From contig OX485803.1 in NCBI GenBank assembly GCA_950295325.1, positions 75,345,554 to 75,409,553 of the forward strand: a DNA stretch of 64,000 nt, read 5' to 3'. Below are positions 12,667 through 24,889 of this stretch, in pieces. Position numbers and translations under genes: made by a program. This DNA is from Polytrichum commune. Taxonomy: Eukaryota; Streptophyta; Polytrichopsida; Polytrichales; Polytrichaceae. Below the pieces are notes generated by a model, which saw only the letters and a list, made by a program, of their open reading frames with translations, was not told where the DNA came from and searched no databases. Position 1 is the first letter of the stretch; the number at the start of each line of letters is the position of its first letter.

Positions 12667-13003
12667 ATTTGGGTGTTCTTTGATTTCTATTGATTAGAAT
12701 CTACACACACACAAAAAAACTCGTGTTGCGTTAGCAAATCCATGATGAGGCATCAACAAAAATCAGATATTCTCTAACTTAGTTATGGTTATCGGAAGTG
12801 CATGTTCATTGACTCCTTAATTGAATACACAGGTCCTTGCAATGGTGTTCACAGATGAGTATAGAGTAGTCATTAAGATTTGAAAGACATACTCCAATTT
12901 CTTTTAAACATGTGTCTTTGTGGTGTTTGTTCTTTGATCCTCACGGAACTCCACACCAATCAAATATAGGAATCCGATTAGGAAAAGTAACCAATCAACA
13001 CCC
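12667..13003. mobile_element. Family B MITE-like repeat (about 337 bp)
   Basis: Left end gggtgttctttgattt and right end accaatcaacacccgc form an imperfect terminal inverted repeat. The interior matches three other copies in the window. No coding capacity; superfamily not clear because no target duplication was found. Confidence 0.6.
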
Positions 13004-13049
13004 GCATACCTACACATGACATGTACAGAAGTGAATTGAAATGCTCTAA

Positions 13050-13777
13050 GGGCCACTTCACACACAAGCCAAGTGCAATAACCATGTAAGCGTGAGGGCC
13101 CTTAATTCTCATCCAAAGGTCCTACCACTGACATGGTTTGCCAGAATTCGGATCAAGCTTACCTCTCAGAGGTGGGCCTAATGCAAATTTTGATAGACCA
13201 GGAAACATTATCTTCATAACCTACCATGTAAGAATCCATGTAGACTGTTTCATCCATGATGGTTTCCTTGACCCCTTAGACCTTCACCTTCTTGTGCCAA
13301 GTGAATTTGGACGTTCGCGACCAGTCTTCTACCAATGAGAGATCTTAGAATGCGATGGTCACGGGCCTTCTCGTGTGAAGTGAACTTGGACATTTGCGAC
13401 CTCTTCGACCAATGAGAGATCTTAGAATGTGATGGTCACGGGCCTTCTCATGTGAAGTGAACTTGAACGTTCGCAACCTCTTCGACCAATGAGAGATCTT
13501 AGAATGCGATGGTCACAGGCCTTCTCGTGTGAAGTGAACTTGGACATTTGCGACCTCTTCGACCAATGAAAGATCTTAGAATGCGATGGTCACGGGCCTT
13601 CTCATGTGAAGTGAACTTGAACATTCGTGACCTCTTCGACCAATGAGAGATCTTAGAATGCGATGGTCACGGGCCTTCTCATGTGAAGTGAACTTGGACA
13701 TTTGCGACCTCTTCGACCAATGAGAGATCTTAGAATGCGATGGTCACGGGCCTTCAGTCACGTGTGTAAAGTGGCCC
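13050..13777. mobile_element. PIF/Harbinger-like MITE, subfamily P1b, with internal expansion
   Basis: Left end gggccacttcacacacaag, right end gtgtgtaaagtggccc. Flanked by TAA on both sides (13047-13049, 13778-13780). Its right half carries a 77-bp unit repeated about six times (13294-13755). The sibling at 33517-33858 has only one unit and is 342 bp, so the array accounts for the extra length. Non-coding. Confidence 0.85.
13294..13755. repeat. 77-bp tandem array, about six units, inside a MITE
   Basis: The phrase gtgaagtgaac recurs at 13375, 13452, 13529, 13606 and 13683, exactly 77 bp apart. A slightly longer first unit starts at 13294. Each unit contains gaccaatgagagatcttag and atggtcacgggccttctc, which is the subterminal part of the host MITE. 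Confidence 0.95.
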
Positions 13778-14189
13778 TAAGATTCCATGAGCTACTTCCA
13801 GGGTCTTCCATTCAAGTTGATCCTAGCATAAAGTGAGAGCTAATAATGTAATAGGCCATGGCCCCATGGGTGGTCCTTTGCAGACTGTTTGTTGGCCCTT
13901 CAAATCAAGGGACCCTTGCATTTTTTTGGCACCAAGTTGTTATGAGCAACAAGTCCTCAAGTGCTTACGGAAGGAAGCTTTCAGGCTCAAAGATCAAATA
14001 TATACTAAAGTCCAACTGGCAGTCGCATTGTGCGCCATTTTTTCTCTTTCTTTCAATGTCGAATGAATTGCTTTATTGAATTGCCACCCAAAAAAAATCC
14101 CCACAGTACAAGGCCACCGAGATCTTTAGCGAAAAGAGGAGTAGCTCTCTGGGATGTACATGGTGGAACCACACAATCTTCAAAAGGGT

Positions 14190-14776
14190 AAGGTATGTGG
14201 GTGTTATTCGGTTCACTTTTCATGCTCTCCAATTTGCTGCAGATGAAATTTACATAGCAAATTTTGTGTTGTATCACCAAATCTACAATGAAGCATCAAC
14301 AAAAATCGATTGAGAATTGGGCTTTGTATGAATTAGTTGCAGTTATCAGAGGTGAATGTTGATTCATGATTGAATACATAGATCTTCCCAATTGTGTTCG
14401 CTATTGAGTGTAGAGTAGTTGACAAAATTGAAGACATAATTAAACATGTGTTTAGTAAGGGTTAAAGGGCCCGTATGGATATTTAGTTGTGTGAAGAGTA
14501 GGCGGTTCCGAATCCAATTTAACAGCCTTTTGAAATGTGGCATGCAACACTCAGGAGGTGGATATTTGCCTCTTTTTTTTTCCCTCGTAAAGAACATTGT
14601 CCTGACATTGTACACTAGGATTGCATCATTTAAGGTATTTAATGTCACTTATTATTTGGATTTACACAATGCAATAACTTTCTACTCTCTAATTTTATTT
14701 CTAGAGTAAAGGTTTAGTAGGTTGTTCGGACATTATGGGTGTTTGATTAAGAAAAGTATCAAGCTAACACCTGCAT
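14190..14776. mobile_element. Family B repeat copy with a ~255-bp insertion
   Basis: Starts at gggtgttattcggttc, ends near aagctaacacctgcat. Within it, 14458-14712 is absent from other copies and is flanked by tttagta on both sides (14451-14457, 14713-14719), as expected for an insertion with a 7-bp duplication. The inserted piece has no clear terminal repeats. Confidence 0.5.
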
Positions 14777-14779
14777 CAT

Positions 14780-17700
14780 CCCTTATATTTGAGTGGTGTA
14801 TGGTTGGGTGTGAATCTAAGAATGGACACCAAAAAGATGTGCGTTGAATAGGGATTGCCAACATCTTTGAAATTTGTTACCCGAAGTGCCCAAGAGGCCC
14901 AAGGTGGGCCTTTGCATGCACAAAAAACATTTATTTGAACTACATGCGTCCATTTGTAGCTAATTATATCATAAGTGACCCTACCTACATTTAACTTATA
15001 CTTCAAGTGCACTTTCTGAATCAGTTGAATAGCTTGACGTTAATGAATGCTTAAGTTCGAATACAGAACATAAGTGTCTTTGATTGCAAACACATACGTC
15101 TTATTTTTATTATAAATGTGAAGTGAAAGTACTTTTGTTTATTCCTTAACACACAACATTGAACAATGTATAAAATAAGGTTAGAAACTCTTGAAGATAT
15201 AAAGTTTGAAATATGAACTTGGTGAGGCCCATGTAAATTGTGTGTATGGCCTATTTTGACACTCCATGTCCTTTAAGGTTTAACCATATTGGACGCAATA
15301 GCCAACATAAATGGGAGGATCTATATGGTCATTTATAACAAAATTATTTTACTTTTGACAATGAATACAAACTCCACACTTTGTGAGGAAAGTGGGTACA
15401 TGCCCAATTTGGATTTGCCAATCATATTGCACTAATTGCGTAAATCATACCAAACAACAATGAAAGACCAAACACGTTCCTTTAGGAGGCATGGGACTAT
15501 GCAACCAAGATGCATGAGATGGTTCACCAATGGCCAAGCTTACACAAACAAGCCTTTTGTCTGCACGAGTTTGGTGAACTTTATGTGTCTCTTGGGGGCT
15601 ATGGGCAGATGTATTTATGAAGGTTTATGCAAGGGGTTTTCATTATGTTGGATATACAATAATTCCTTCATACCCAATTTGGTCTAGTGGGAAACACAAT
15701 GAACTCCCATCATGTGCGGATTGGCCATGTCCTACAAGAGCCTTGTGACCCCTTTGCAGCCCCCTTACCACACAATAACACCAAGTTAGTCCACCACAAT
15801 CACCAAAACGATCACAATGGTGTAGGAGTCTACTAAGCTTACAAAGGGGTGGCATATTGCCATTGAATTGTTAGGAAGGGCCAACAACATGCCACCTACC
15901 TTGCAAAGTAAAGCAAAGGGGCATCATTTTGGTAAAGATATTCTTTACCAAAAAGATGTATATACTTCAAGGTTTGTAGAAAATGACAACTTGGAAGAAG
16001 CAAGACTTAGGATTTTAACAAAGAAAATGTGCATGCACAAAAAAAAGTATGGTAGATTACCTGGAATATTGCCACACCACCGGCACCAAATGATATTTAA
16101 GTTATTATGAAACATATCTAGATAGCCCCATGAATTAATAAAGCATCCACAACGTATTGGTAAGACGGGCAACATTCGTTTTTTTTTGTGGGCCTCTCAA
16201 GGTACACCAAAAGGGGTTCCCTATAGAAATTGAGCACATGATAAGCATGGATGTTAGTGTGATGTAGTTTGCAATGTCAAGCAACTTTCTTGTTTTCCTC
16301 ATAATCAACCCATCAGGGTATTGTACGATTCCCCACCTAGAATCATCCCCCCCAATGCTTGGTAGACAAATGATGCATCTTTAAACAAACCTTTAAATGC
16401 CTCCTATTCGTGCATTGGCATGCGATGGCTCAAAATATCAAAGACTAGCGCAGATTATTGGATCATCCTAGCATTGTTTCCTTCTTTTTTTTAACCTAGC
16501 AAACCCCACCCACAAATCGGTCCATGTAGAGGATGACAATGAGGTTGCACAATGCCAAAAAGGGGTCGCAATGTTGCACATGAGCAAGGTACAATAACCT
16601 TTCTTCACACCATGCCAACGGTTGGCATCGTCTCTCTTGCATGGCGCGAAATGGCTTTTGAAGCCAATGAAGGGGGCAAAGGGGATGATGGCTAAACCTG
16701 TTGTAGGAACATGTTAAGCCCCTCGTGAATATTTGGAACCCCTAATTTTAATTCATATAAAGGCTATATCTTTTCACAAAAAAAAGGTTGGTGTTAAGTG
16801 AACCCTACATGTGTTGGATGTCTCCATCTTTGCCACAATACTTTTAACTCATATCTCAAAGGAGTTCAATGCCAAGTACCAAGTAGGACTAAACTACATA
16901 AAAATGGTTTGTTTAACCCCTAAAACCCTATGAGGACATTTTTGTGCACAACCTCAATGTTCCCTAAGTCTTTGTCAAAAAGAAGTGTTTTCTAGCCTTT
17001 GTCCCTTTAGTCATACCTACCTATTGAAGTTGTCCATCACTTCCAAAAGCTTGATCATGAAACTACATGCGTGGTTTGGATTTATTTCTAGCGGCTAACC
17101 CAACAACTAAGAGCTATGGCTGAAAACAATACCTAAAAAAAATGGGCTAGCCCAACTATAGCTAGATCAAGGCTTGAAAAATATGGGCTAGCCCAACTAT
17201 AGCTACATCGAGGCCTGAGAAATATGGGCTAATTCAACTAGTTATTAGCTAGCTAAAGATAGGTCAGGTAGCTTAATCGGCTCAAGCTAAGGCCCAACCA
17301 CACCCGACTTTAGGGCGTTGTGGTTTTAAATGCTAAAACCTAGAATGCCCTACTTGGTGGAAGCAGCCGTTGTTTTTCTAGCATCCATGCCTAGATCAGG
17401 TGGGCTAGAATGTGACTTTGGCGGTTTAAATAATATCATCACCCCAAAGATATCATCTCTTGGGGGAGGATTTGCAAAGGCGTCAATGATGTCGAAGTTG
17501 AACCAATCCTCATTCTTGATCCTAGAGCTTGTAACCCTTAGAACTTGCCCATCCAATTTCTCATTACAATAATAAGATTTGTGTATATGACGATTTTAAA
17601 TAAAATTTCACTTTTTAGATAATTATTCCAAACAAAATCATAATAATATTTTATTGTGTTTTAAATATTATGGATGCGATCCCCTCATGGTGCCCCGAAA

Positions 17701-18130
17701 CTTCTCTTTTGTGATAGTTCTAAAAAAAACCCTTGATTTTGTTATTATTTAGTTACTATAGAAGAATGCCCACTAAATCAAGATTACATAACTCGTGGGT
17801 TGAAATTATTAGGTCATGAAAGTCACTGTAGCTTATGATGTTTCAAAACACGAGAGTTGATAATGAGTGTGTATGGATGATATGGAAAGAAACATTGGAT
17901 GAAATGATTTTTATTTATTTTTTACTAATTTAAAGCATTGAAATGTGAATACTGTTGTATAGTGCACATAAGGATGATGGAAGTCTATGTATCCATTTTC
18001 ATGAAGTATTTTTTTCTTATGAATACAGAATTACGAATGTACTGCAACTTAGTTTAAATTGATTGTGGATCAAATCAAGTATAAACTACATGAATGTCTT
18101 TTATAGAACCCTACTTATAACTTTTTGTTT
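14780..18130. other. Non-coding stretch with family D fragments
   Basis: Pieces related to family D occur near 14790-14850 and 15270-15430. Three degenerate ~55-bp units containing atgggctagcccaactatag lie at about 17132-17255. Open frames at 15436, 15868 and 17330 match nothing I know. No RNA gene seen. Confidence 0.45.
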
Positions 18131-18134
18131 TAAA

Positions 18135-18901
18135 GAAGTGGCATTTGGACATGGAAGTCTTCCTTTCATGGAACCCCTTGGAGGTGGGCATGACGCAATT
18201 TATGACATACAATGAAACAATTATTTATAGCGTACCATGTAGGAATCCATGTAGACTTTTCATTCATGATAATTCTTTCGACCCTTAAGCCTTCACCTTT
18301 TTAGTGTGAAGTGAACAGTCTTGACCTTTTCGACCAATGGAAGATCTTTAGAATGTAATGGTCACAAGTATTCATGGCTACTTCACACACGAGACTGCGA
18401 GCCTGTGACCATTACACTTCAAGCACTCTCATTGGTGGACAAGGCCAAGCCGGTCCAGTTCCGCTTCACACTACACTCGAGGGACCAACGGAGTATGTGA
18501 ATGCAAGATGGATGTAAAGTCTACATGGATTTCTACACGGTATCGAATGGATCATGTTTCATGGTCACTTGGATTATTTCAAAAACCAGCTCTTTTAGGT
18601 AGGCCTAACATAAAACCAGGAGACCATGACACTCCAAATGCTCACAGCCATTGATTCATTTTATTATATCATGTGTGAGGACCCACATGAATAAAAAATC
18701 CTTGAAATAGCATTTGGTTGAAGGCCCGGTCACATATGACTTCACACTACACCCGAGGGTCCGTGACCACACTGCATGATTTTGGAGGTGTGTTGGGACG
18801 GCCTTTGGACACTTTCTTTTGGGCTCTCACAATTTCATGGTCACGGCTCGTGGCTCGTGTGTGAAGTGGCCCCTCAGTCTCGTGTGAGAGTGAAGTGACC
18901 C
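18135..18901. mobile_element. Compound of two PIF/Harbinger-like MITEs (P1b part, then P1a)
   Basis: The left part (to 18375) matches the right half of P1b copies. It runs into a P1a copy at 18376-18872 that has ggctacttcacacacgag at its left and the complement of gggccacttcacacacgag at its right. A second right-type end (ctcgtgtgagagtgaagtga, then ccc) follows up to 18901, before TTA. This looks like insertion of one element into the end of another. Confidence 0.65.
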
Positions 18902-18904
18902 TTA

Positions 18905-19418
18905 TTAACCTATTCCCCTTGGCACCATGTCGGCCGCCGGCCACACAACATCGGTTTTTAATACACACACACACACCAAAAATAGGAGTGCGGGAGGCTA
19001 ACTTCGACGCCGACCCGGGGCCTTACGAAATGGGAGGGGGGGGGGTACATTTCTCACATCACAAGTCTACACCGATCAAAGATATTGGGGAAGGACAAGT
19101 TGGAGGGGAGTCGGAACTTGGAGGACAAGTTGGCCTTGGAAAGGTTCTTTGGAAGGAGGCCATAATGAGGTGGCCCGTGCGGCAATTATGTAAAGGCAAG
19201 GGCGGACACATGATCATGAGCAAGGACAACCCGGAGCTTTAAATGCACGCGGGATTATTTTCGCCACAATCGATGGGGGACCCAAACCCGTCCCGGAGGA
19301 GTAAGTTATAGATAGCCCGGTCCAAGGGGCGTGAAGGGAAGGGAAGGGAAGGGTAAGTTTAGCCCAATAAGAATGAAGGATGAACAAGAATGCACTTTGT
19401 GCTTGGATGAAGCTATCT
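18905..19418. other. Non-coding, low-complexity
   Basis: A short (AC)n run lies near 18962-18974, a G-run near 19037 and gaagggaagggaagg near 19335. Open frames follow the G-rich composition. No gene recognised. Confidence 0.4.
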
Positions 19419-19800
19419 AAGGTAGACGTTCTTAATTTGGGTACTTATTGTGATCGGACACCTATATTTTTAATGGTATGTGGTTAGGTGTGTTTCCAAG
19501 AATGGATACCAAAAAACATCTGTTAAACCATTTTTGGACCGCGTGCTCAAAATATGATCAAAATGTACTAGGTTCAATAGTTAACATGATTTGGGCCGGG
19601 GGGCCTACATGATCATTAAGTGACCACGATAGTCTAAGTTGATCATGACTAAGGTATTCATATGAGACCTACAAATTTATGAGGCAAATGGCTACATGCA
19701 CGATTTGGATGTGCTAATCATCTCGCACTACTTGCATGCTTCATGTCTTATTAAAAGTGGGTGTTAAGAGAAACGTATTTGAATCAGGCACATCCATCTT
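19419..19800. repeat. Family D repeat copy
   Basis: Begins ctaaggtagacgtt and contains ggtatgtggttaggtgtg and caagaatggataccaaaaaa. Related phrases are found at 5.1, 14.8, 19.9, 32.1, 34.4 and 45.2 kb. Terminal inverted repeats around ctaaggtagacg are weak. Non-coding. Confidence 0.6.
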
Positions 19801-19887
19801 AAGCTATCCAACACAATTATTGGGAACATTCAAGAATGGGTCCTTCGAATGAGAGCCAAAATTTGTGTATAATGGAGATTTCCTAAG

Positions 19888-20221
19888 GTAGACGTGTGTT
19901 GTTTGGATATGTTTTCTCTTTGCACCCACTTCTTGTAGGATATGGAGCATGCAATTCGTGTGAGATGATTAGCAACTCCAAATCGCACCCATGGCCATTT
20001 GCCTCATAAATTTAAAGCTTATATGAATATCTTATTCATTATCAAAGTGAAAATTCTCATGCTCATTGAGTGATCATAAAGGTCCCCCCCCCCCCAACCC
20101 AAAAAATCATGTCAATTGTTGAGCCTAGAGTGGTTATCATATTTTGAGCATATAGTCCAATAATATTTGAAATACATGACTTTTGATGTCTGTTCTTGAA
20201 GTCACACCTAACCACATAAGG
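19888..20221. repeat. Family D repeat copy, inverted
   Basis: Starts ctaaggtagacgtgtg, ends near caccta/accacataag. It lies in the opposite orientation to the copy at 19419. A SINE has inserted at its right edge. Contains a C-run near 20083. Confidence 0.6.
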
Positions 20222-20233
20222 TATACACATTCA

Positions 20234-20606
20234 GGCACCACGGGCCTTGGCTTGGTGGTTAGGCTCATGGCCCCCAATGAGGAGGTTGTGGGTTCTATTC
20301 CCCATGCCGGCGTGGTGCTCACCACCTTAGTCCACCCAACTATGGTGGGGGGTCCTTGGACCTTGTTGTATGGGTACCTCAAAGCCCTTTGGGGGGATAC
20401 CATGTCCGGTATCTTCAAGGCACTAGTGGCTAGCTAGGAACTAGTATAGTGTGTCACTATAGTGTCCATCCTCGAAAGGGGAGAGTAGTATTGTCCCAGT
20501 GTCCCCTTGTCCAGTGGCCATCGGGTTCATTGGCATTATGAACGGACACTTTATTCACGCCGGCCCCTTGTTAAAAGGGACCGGAGTTTCTCTTTCTTTC
20601 TCTTTC
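20234..20606 (+). mobile_element. tRNA-derived SINE (373 bp)
   Basis: The insertion is flanked by an exact 12-bp target duplication, tatacacattca, at 20222-20233 and 20607-20618. The 5' part carries an RNA polymerase III promoter: a box A-like tggcttggtgg at 20248-20258 and a box B-like ggttctattcc at 20291-20301, each with one departure from consensus. The 3' end is a ctttctttctcttt-type pyrimidine tail. It encodes no protein and would depend on a LINE for mobility. Box spacing and the flanking duplication make the call firm; the family is not one I can name. Confidence 0.9.
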
Positions 20607-20618
20607 TATACACATTCA

Positions 20619-21404
20619 ATTTCAAGGGGGCTACTTGATACCAAGATGTAGAGGAAAAAAAAAAAGATAACTTCATAGGGTCCCCAAAGTTCCCAATGCA
20701 GTGAACTAATGAAGGAGGTGAGATGTCTGAGTTAGGTATCTCCTTCATGAAGAAAACTTAGAAACACTTACATGAAAAAGACGAGTACCGAAATAGACAA
20801 CACGTACTCTCTAATTATGACACTGTAAACACGGTTTCAAGGATTGTTTTTGCTTCGCTCAACCTCCCCACCAGCCAACGCTTATGCTTAAAGAACCACG
20901 CATGTGCCTACATATCATGTCAAGCTACCGACCTCTCTGAATGACTAGAGCAATGCTCAAGCTATTGCATCGCTCAACTTCCCCACCAGCCAATTTTGCT
21001 TGAGTCTTGAAGATCCACGCATGCACCTATATGTCCACTCAAACCACCGACCTGTGACAAAGCCAATGCACACACTCTCTTACTTTATTGGTTATAGATG
21101 CCTCAACCTTCAAGCCTTGGGTTTATGCCACACTTCATGTGTATCTTAATAAAATGCTTGATTGCACTAAGTTATTGAGTTATGTGAACCTACACTAGAG
21201 TTATCCTCAAAGTATTAGATAGAGGGTGAAACATATGAAAAATTTACCAAGTTTCATAGGTATATGTATCCATGTATAGTTTTTCCTCTCATGTGTTGGG
21301 TCCTATAAATAATAACATGTAATCATTTTTCCCTCTTAGTCTCAGCTCCATGAAAATCCAATCTTGAATCTTGCCATGTTCTCTTGAAAACATGTAAGTT
21401 GAGC
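20619..21404. other. Non-coding; contains a ~115-bp tandem duplication
   Basis: Two copies of a unit with cgctcaacctccccaccagcc and a later ccgacct lie at about 20852-20960 and 20970-21070. No gene recognised. Confidence 0.5.
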
Positions 21405-21412
21405 CTGAAGAC

Positions 21413-22492
21413 TAGGGCTGTTTTTTCACAAAGTTTTTACCCGTCCACGTCCCAAAACCTCGAATTGAAAGGCAAAAAAAATTGCAACCCGTCCCAAAAC
21501 CGGTAATTTCAAAACCAACCCGTCCATGGAAAGGTTGAAGAAAAAACAACCCGTCCCAAAACTGGTAATTTCTAAACCAACCCGTCCATGAAAAGGTTAA
21601 AGGAAAAAACAAATCGATAAAGATAACCCGAAAGATGTCGGCATGTGATTGGTGCACTTGCCACTTGGAAACAATAGTATCTTACTATCTTCGTTCATTT
21701 CTGTTTTTTACATTATAATTACCGATTTGCCAGCCTGCCACTGTCCCATTTTGTCTGTTTGTCCACAAACTAGTTTAGAGAAACTAAACTAGACTCAATC
21801 ACTCAAACTCAACCGGTTCATTTGAAACTAACTCGAATTCAAGAAGTTGGAGAGTGCCGCTGGAACAATCTCCTCCTGCAATCTTGAACTTCAACAGGTG
21901 TTTTCTCAAACTCAACCGGTTCATTTGAAACTAACTCGAATTCAAGAAGTTGGAAACTTTGGATGCTTTGATGCGCATTTCATGTGCAAATATTCCAGTT
22001 GAAAACATCGATTGGAATGCAGTGATGCTTGTTTGGAGAAACATGAAGGATAGGAGAATTCATCCACTTCTTTGAAGGGTAAGTAGCTCTTTATTTTTAA
22101 ACTTTTTAACATGTTTATATATACTAATTCTTATTCAATTACTAAGTTTACCTTCAATTGTAATCTTTGACATTATGTTAAAAAGGTTCTAAATCTTGTG
22201 GTTGATGAATTAATGTATGCAGGTGAATCAAGCACTTCAAGATTGATAATTTGATTGGGTATTAGTGGTTTGATTGCATTATGCTTATATTCACATGTCA
22301 TATATGACATAACGTAATTGAAATTTGTACCATTTTAAAAAAAATTAAAATGTTATTTTTAGAACCCGTCCAAAGTGAATTTGACACGTCCCAAAACCAG
22401 TTCATTTTCTAAGAATCCGTCCACTGGAAATGTTTTTTTTTTTATGAACATGTCCCTAGACATGTTAGGGACCTTTTGAAAAAACACCCCTG
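21413..22492 (+). mobile_element. hAT element relic (1080 bp) with transposase C-terminus
   Basis: Flanked by an exact 8-bp duplication, ctgaagac, at 21405-21412 and 22493-22500. TIRs are tagggctgttttttcac and the complement of caggggtgttttttcaa. Subterminal repeats of cccgtcc(a/c) occur at both ends, including a ~62-bp direct duplication near 21485-21607, as expected of transposase-binding regions. Inside, codons 21959-22075 read like the C-terminal dimerisation segment of a hAT transposase. It is a non-autonomous deletion derivative. The interior also holds two 47-bp copies of a segment related to family A (near 21805 and 21910). Confidence 0.85.
21959..22075 (+). pseudogene. hAT transposase C-terminal fragment
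   Basis: A 38-codon frame ending in TGA contains LDALMRI, then NIDWNAVMLVWR, then RRIHP. Plant hAT transposases commonly end with an L...LRI segment, an acidic/aromatic stretch, a tryptophan in the A...W helix and a terminal RRI. The fragment is embedded in an element with hAT ends, which supports the reading. No upstream catalytic region or BED finger is present. Confidence 0.55.
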
Positions 22493-22504
22493 CTGAAGAC
22501 TCTC

Positions 22505-22750
22505 ATGAGTTGAGAAATGAGCCATTTATAGTGGTGGTGTAAGAAGCATGTAAGGATGGTTAAAGAAGAGCACCAACTTTGGCCAATCACAATGGTCAAT
22601 CTAGGATCTACCCGCTTAACGAGGTGGTGTAAGAAGTGTTCCACAAAGGTGAACAATATCTCATCCAATGGAAGACTCATACACACTATAAAATTGATTT
22701 TGAGATGGTTGTCACTTCTCAATCCAACACCAATGGATTCCCCTAGTGTG
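22505..22750. repeat. Family E dispersed repeat
   Basis: Matches 49715-49975 along ggtgtaagaag, gtaaga/gatggttaaagaag and accaacttt-type phrases. Non-coding and without clear ends. Confidence 0.55.
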
Positions 22751-23177
22751 TGACATCAAAAGATTCAATGTTCTGGTACACTTTGATGATTTATAGAGGC
22801 CACACAACAATATCTTTTTAAGATATTTTCTGGATGGGCATGTTTCCAACCAATTTTCTAACCTACTTTAATTTTCTTGAGATTTTTTCTAAAAATGTAT
22901 AGAAACCCGAAATCAGCAAAAACCAAAACCCTAGGGGTGTTGCTTTAAGGACCGCTTACCTTATGCGCAAATGGAGGGAATGTTGAAGGATCTGCCTATA
23001 TACATGATTTATTGATGTTTTGTCACCAAAGGTCATGATCATGAGGTAGCCATTTAAGATTTGAAGCGAAACCTACCATTCCAGTTGGATAAGGTTATGA
23101 TGTATACCATGATTTTGTTGGAAATTAATTCTACATGTTTGACAATATAACTACAAAATTGTGTGCGACACCCTTAA

Positions 23178-23674
23178 GGGCCGTTTCACACTATGGCCGT
23201 CCAAGTCAAAAGGCCGTGGGATTGAATAGCCAATCTTTGTTGAGAGTCCAAAGAAATGGGCTCAAAACAACCAATAAAATATAGGAATTGGAGCCTTTGG
23301 CCAGGCATAGTGTGAAGCTTCCAAAGGTCAAGCCCAAAGTCCAAAGGAAGAAGGAGCATCCCACTTTATTCCATGTCCAAAACAACCCCTCCAATCTAAC
23401 GGTCAAGATCTTGTCAGTTATTTATTTATTTATGAAAAAAAAATCAACGGCCTCTTGACCAAAGTTTGGGTTTTCATTCTTGTTCGACCCAAACTTCCTT
23501 TGAGAGTCTGTCGCCTTGGTCAAAAGTATTACCATGTAGGCATTTTAGAGAGCGACAACCTTTGAGCTTTGGTCTCTAGAGTGAAGGATTGGGAGGCTGA
23601 ATTCTTGGTTTCTTGCAATATGATTGTTGGAAATCAATGACCTCTCGACCTTCGGCCATAGTGTGTAGCAGCCC
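23178..23674. mobile_element. PIF/Harbinger-like MITE, subfamily P3 (497 bp)
   Basis: Left end gggccgtttcacactatgg, right end ggccatagtgtgtagcagcc plus c. Both flanks are TAA (23175-23177, 23675-23677). A longer sibling lies at 34662-35451 in the opposite orientation. Non-coding. Confidence 0.85.
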
Positions 23675-23677
23675 TAA

Positions 23678-24590
23678 GAGTTTAAGGTGACAATGTGACT
23701 CGTGCATTGAAGTGTTTGGGAGGACGGATGACATACTCCAAATCCAACATCAGTCCCTCCGTTCTTAAACTGATATTTGTCACAACTTAAGTATCATGTC
23801 TTGATGAAAGCCTCACTATTTCAAGGAAGTAATTGCGATTGGCCAATGACGGGGCAATGACATGCTAATGAATTGTGATGTACCATTCATAAGAAACAAT
23901 GAGTGTCAAATGGCATTTTCCATTGATAAATGAATAGATATATCATAAGGCAGCTCATTGACTACAAGCCAGGTTTGAGAGAGCAATTTGGAGAAGATTC
24001 GTAAGGTCGAAGAAGTGAAAACGGTGAATGACCAATATTGGTGCACCATACTAGGGGTAGAATGATTCTTGTGTGGAGCCAAAATGACTAATTGTAAAAG
24101 TGGTGGTTCAAAAAGGATATTGTGACATGTGGGATGTAATGATTGGCCGAAAAGGTGTTGTTTTCACATTGCTTGCAAACACTTTTGGGTACGTGCCATT
24201 GAGTTAACCGTTTTGTGTGCATTTGTGTGTAGAGTAGGGTATTTTGATGCTAAAATTAGGGAGACTTTTTTTTGTACAAGTAGAGGGTCAGACTTACTTG
24301 CCTCTTTGGGAAAATGTAATTAATTATTCATATAGAATAAAATTATGAAACAACTTGCATTCCTCATCAATTTCTCCATTCCATCTCTAAAAAATATTGC
24401 ACAAATTTCAAGCCACTCTTTTGGCTGAATCAACTTATTTGCATTGTTTTTTGCATATCTACCTTAAGACAAGACAAACCTAATTTCCATCACAATTTCA
24501 ACATCATACATGTTCATTTCCTAAGAAAAGAAAAGAATATTGGTGTTCCACTGACATGTCCATCCCAAAAGTTAGACAAAAGATAGTCTA
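23678..24590. other. Non-coding stretch, nothing recognised
   Basis: Ordinary AT-rich sequence with short scattered open frames. No tRNA, terminal repeat or family motif was found. Confidence 0.4.
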
Positions 24591-24889
24591 GAATCAAGAG
24601 TATCTTTTATGTTGTTTTTTAGGGTTTTGGATTTTATTTTTATTATTTTTAGATAAGAGGCCAACAAAGCCAATGCCAAAAAGAACCAAGGAAGAAATGC
24701 CCACTACGAGGGGAGGCGGAGCCCCTTGGATGCACCACACGACCACATAAAGAGTTAAAGAAACACCAAGTAACAATAACCCCACCACAGACAATCCACC
24801 AAGCCACTCAACCAAGGACCACCCCTGCCCCACCAACCAAGGACAACGCTACCTATACAAAATTGAGCCTACTTCCCTTACTATGTATG

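Noticed and set aside
13294-13755. Regular 77-bp repeats as a CRISPR array
   Set aside because: The whole unit is repeated with no variable spacers, and it lies in a plant MITE.
24594-24836. 80-codon minus-strand ORF with membrane-like segments
   Set aside because: Composition-driven GT-rich sequence; no homologous feel and no gene context.
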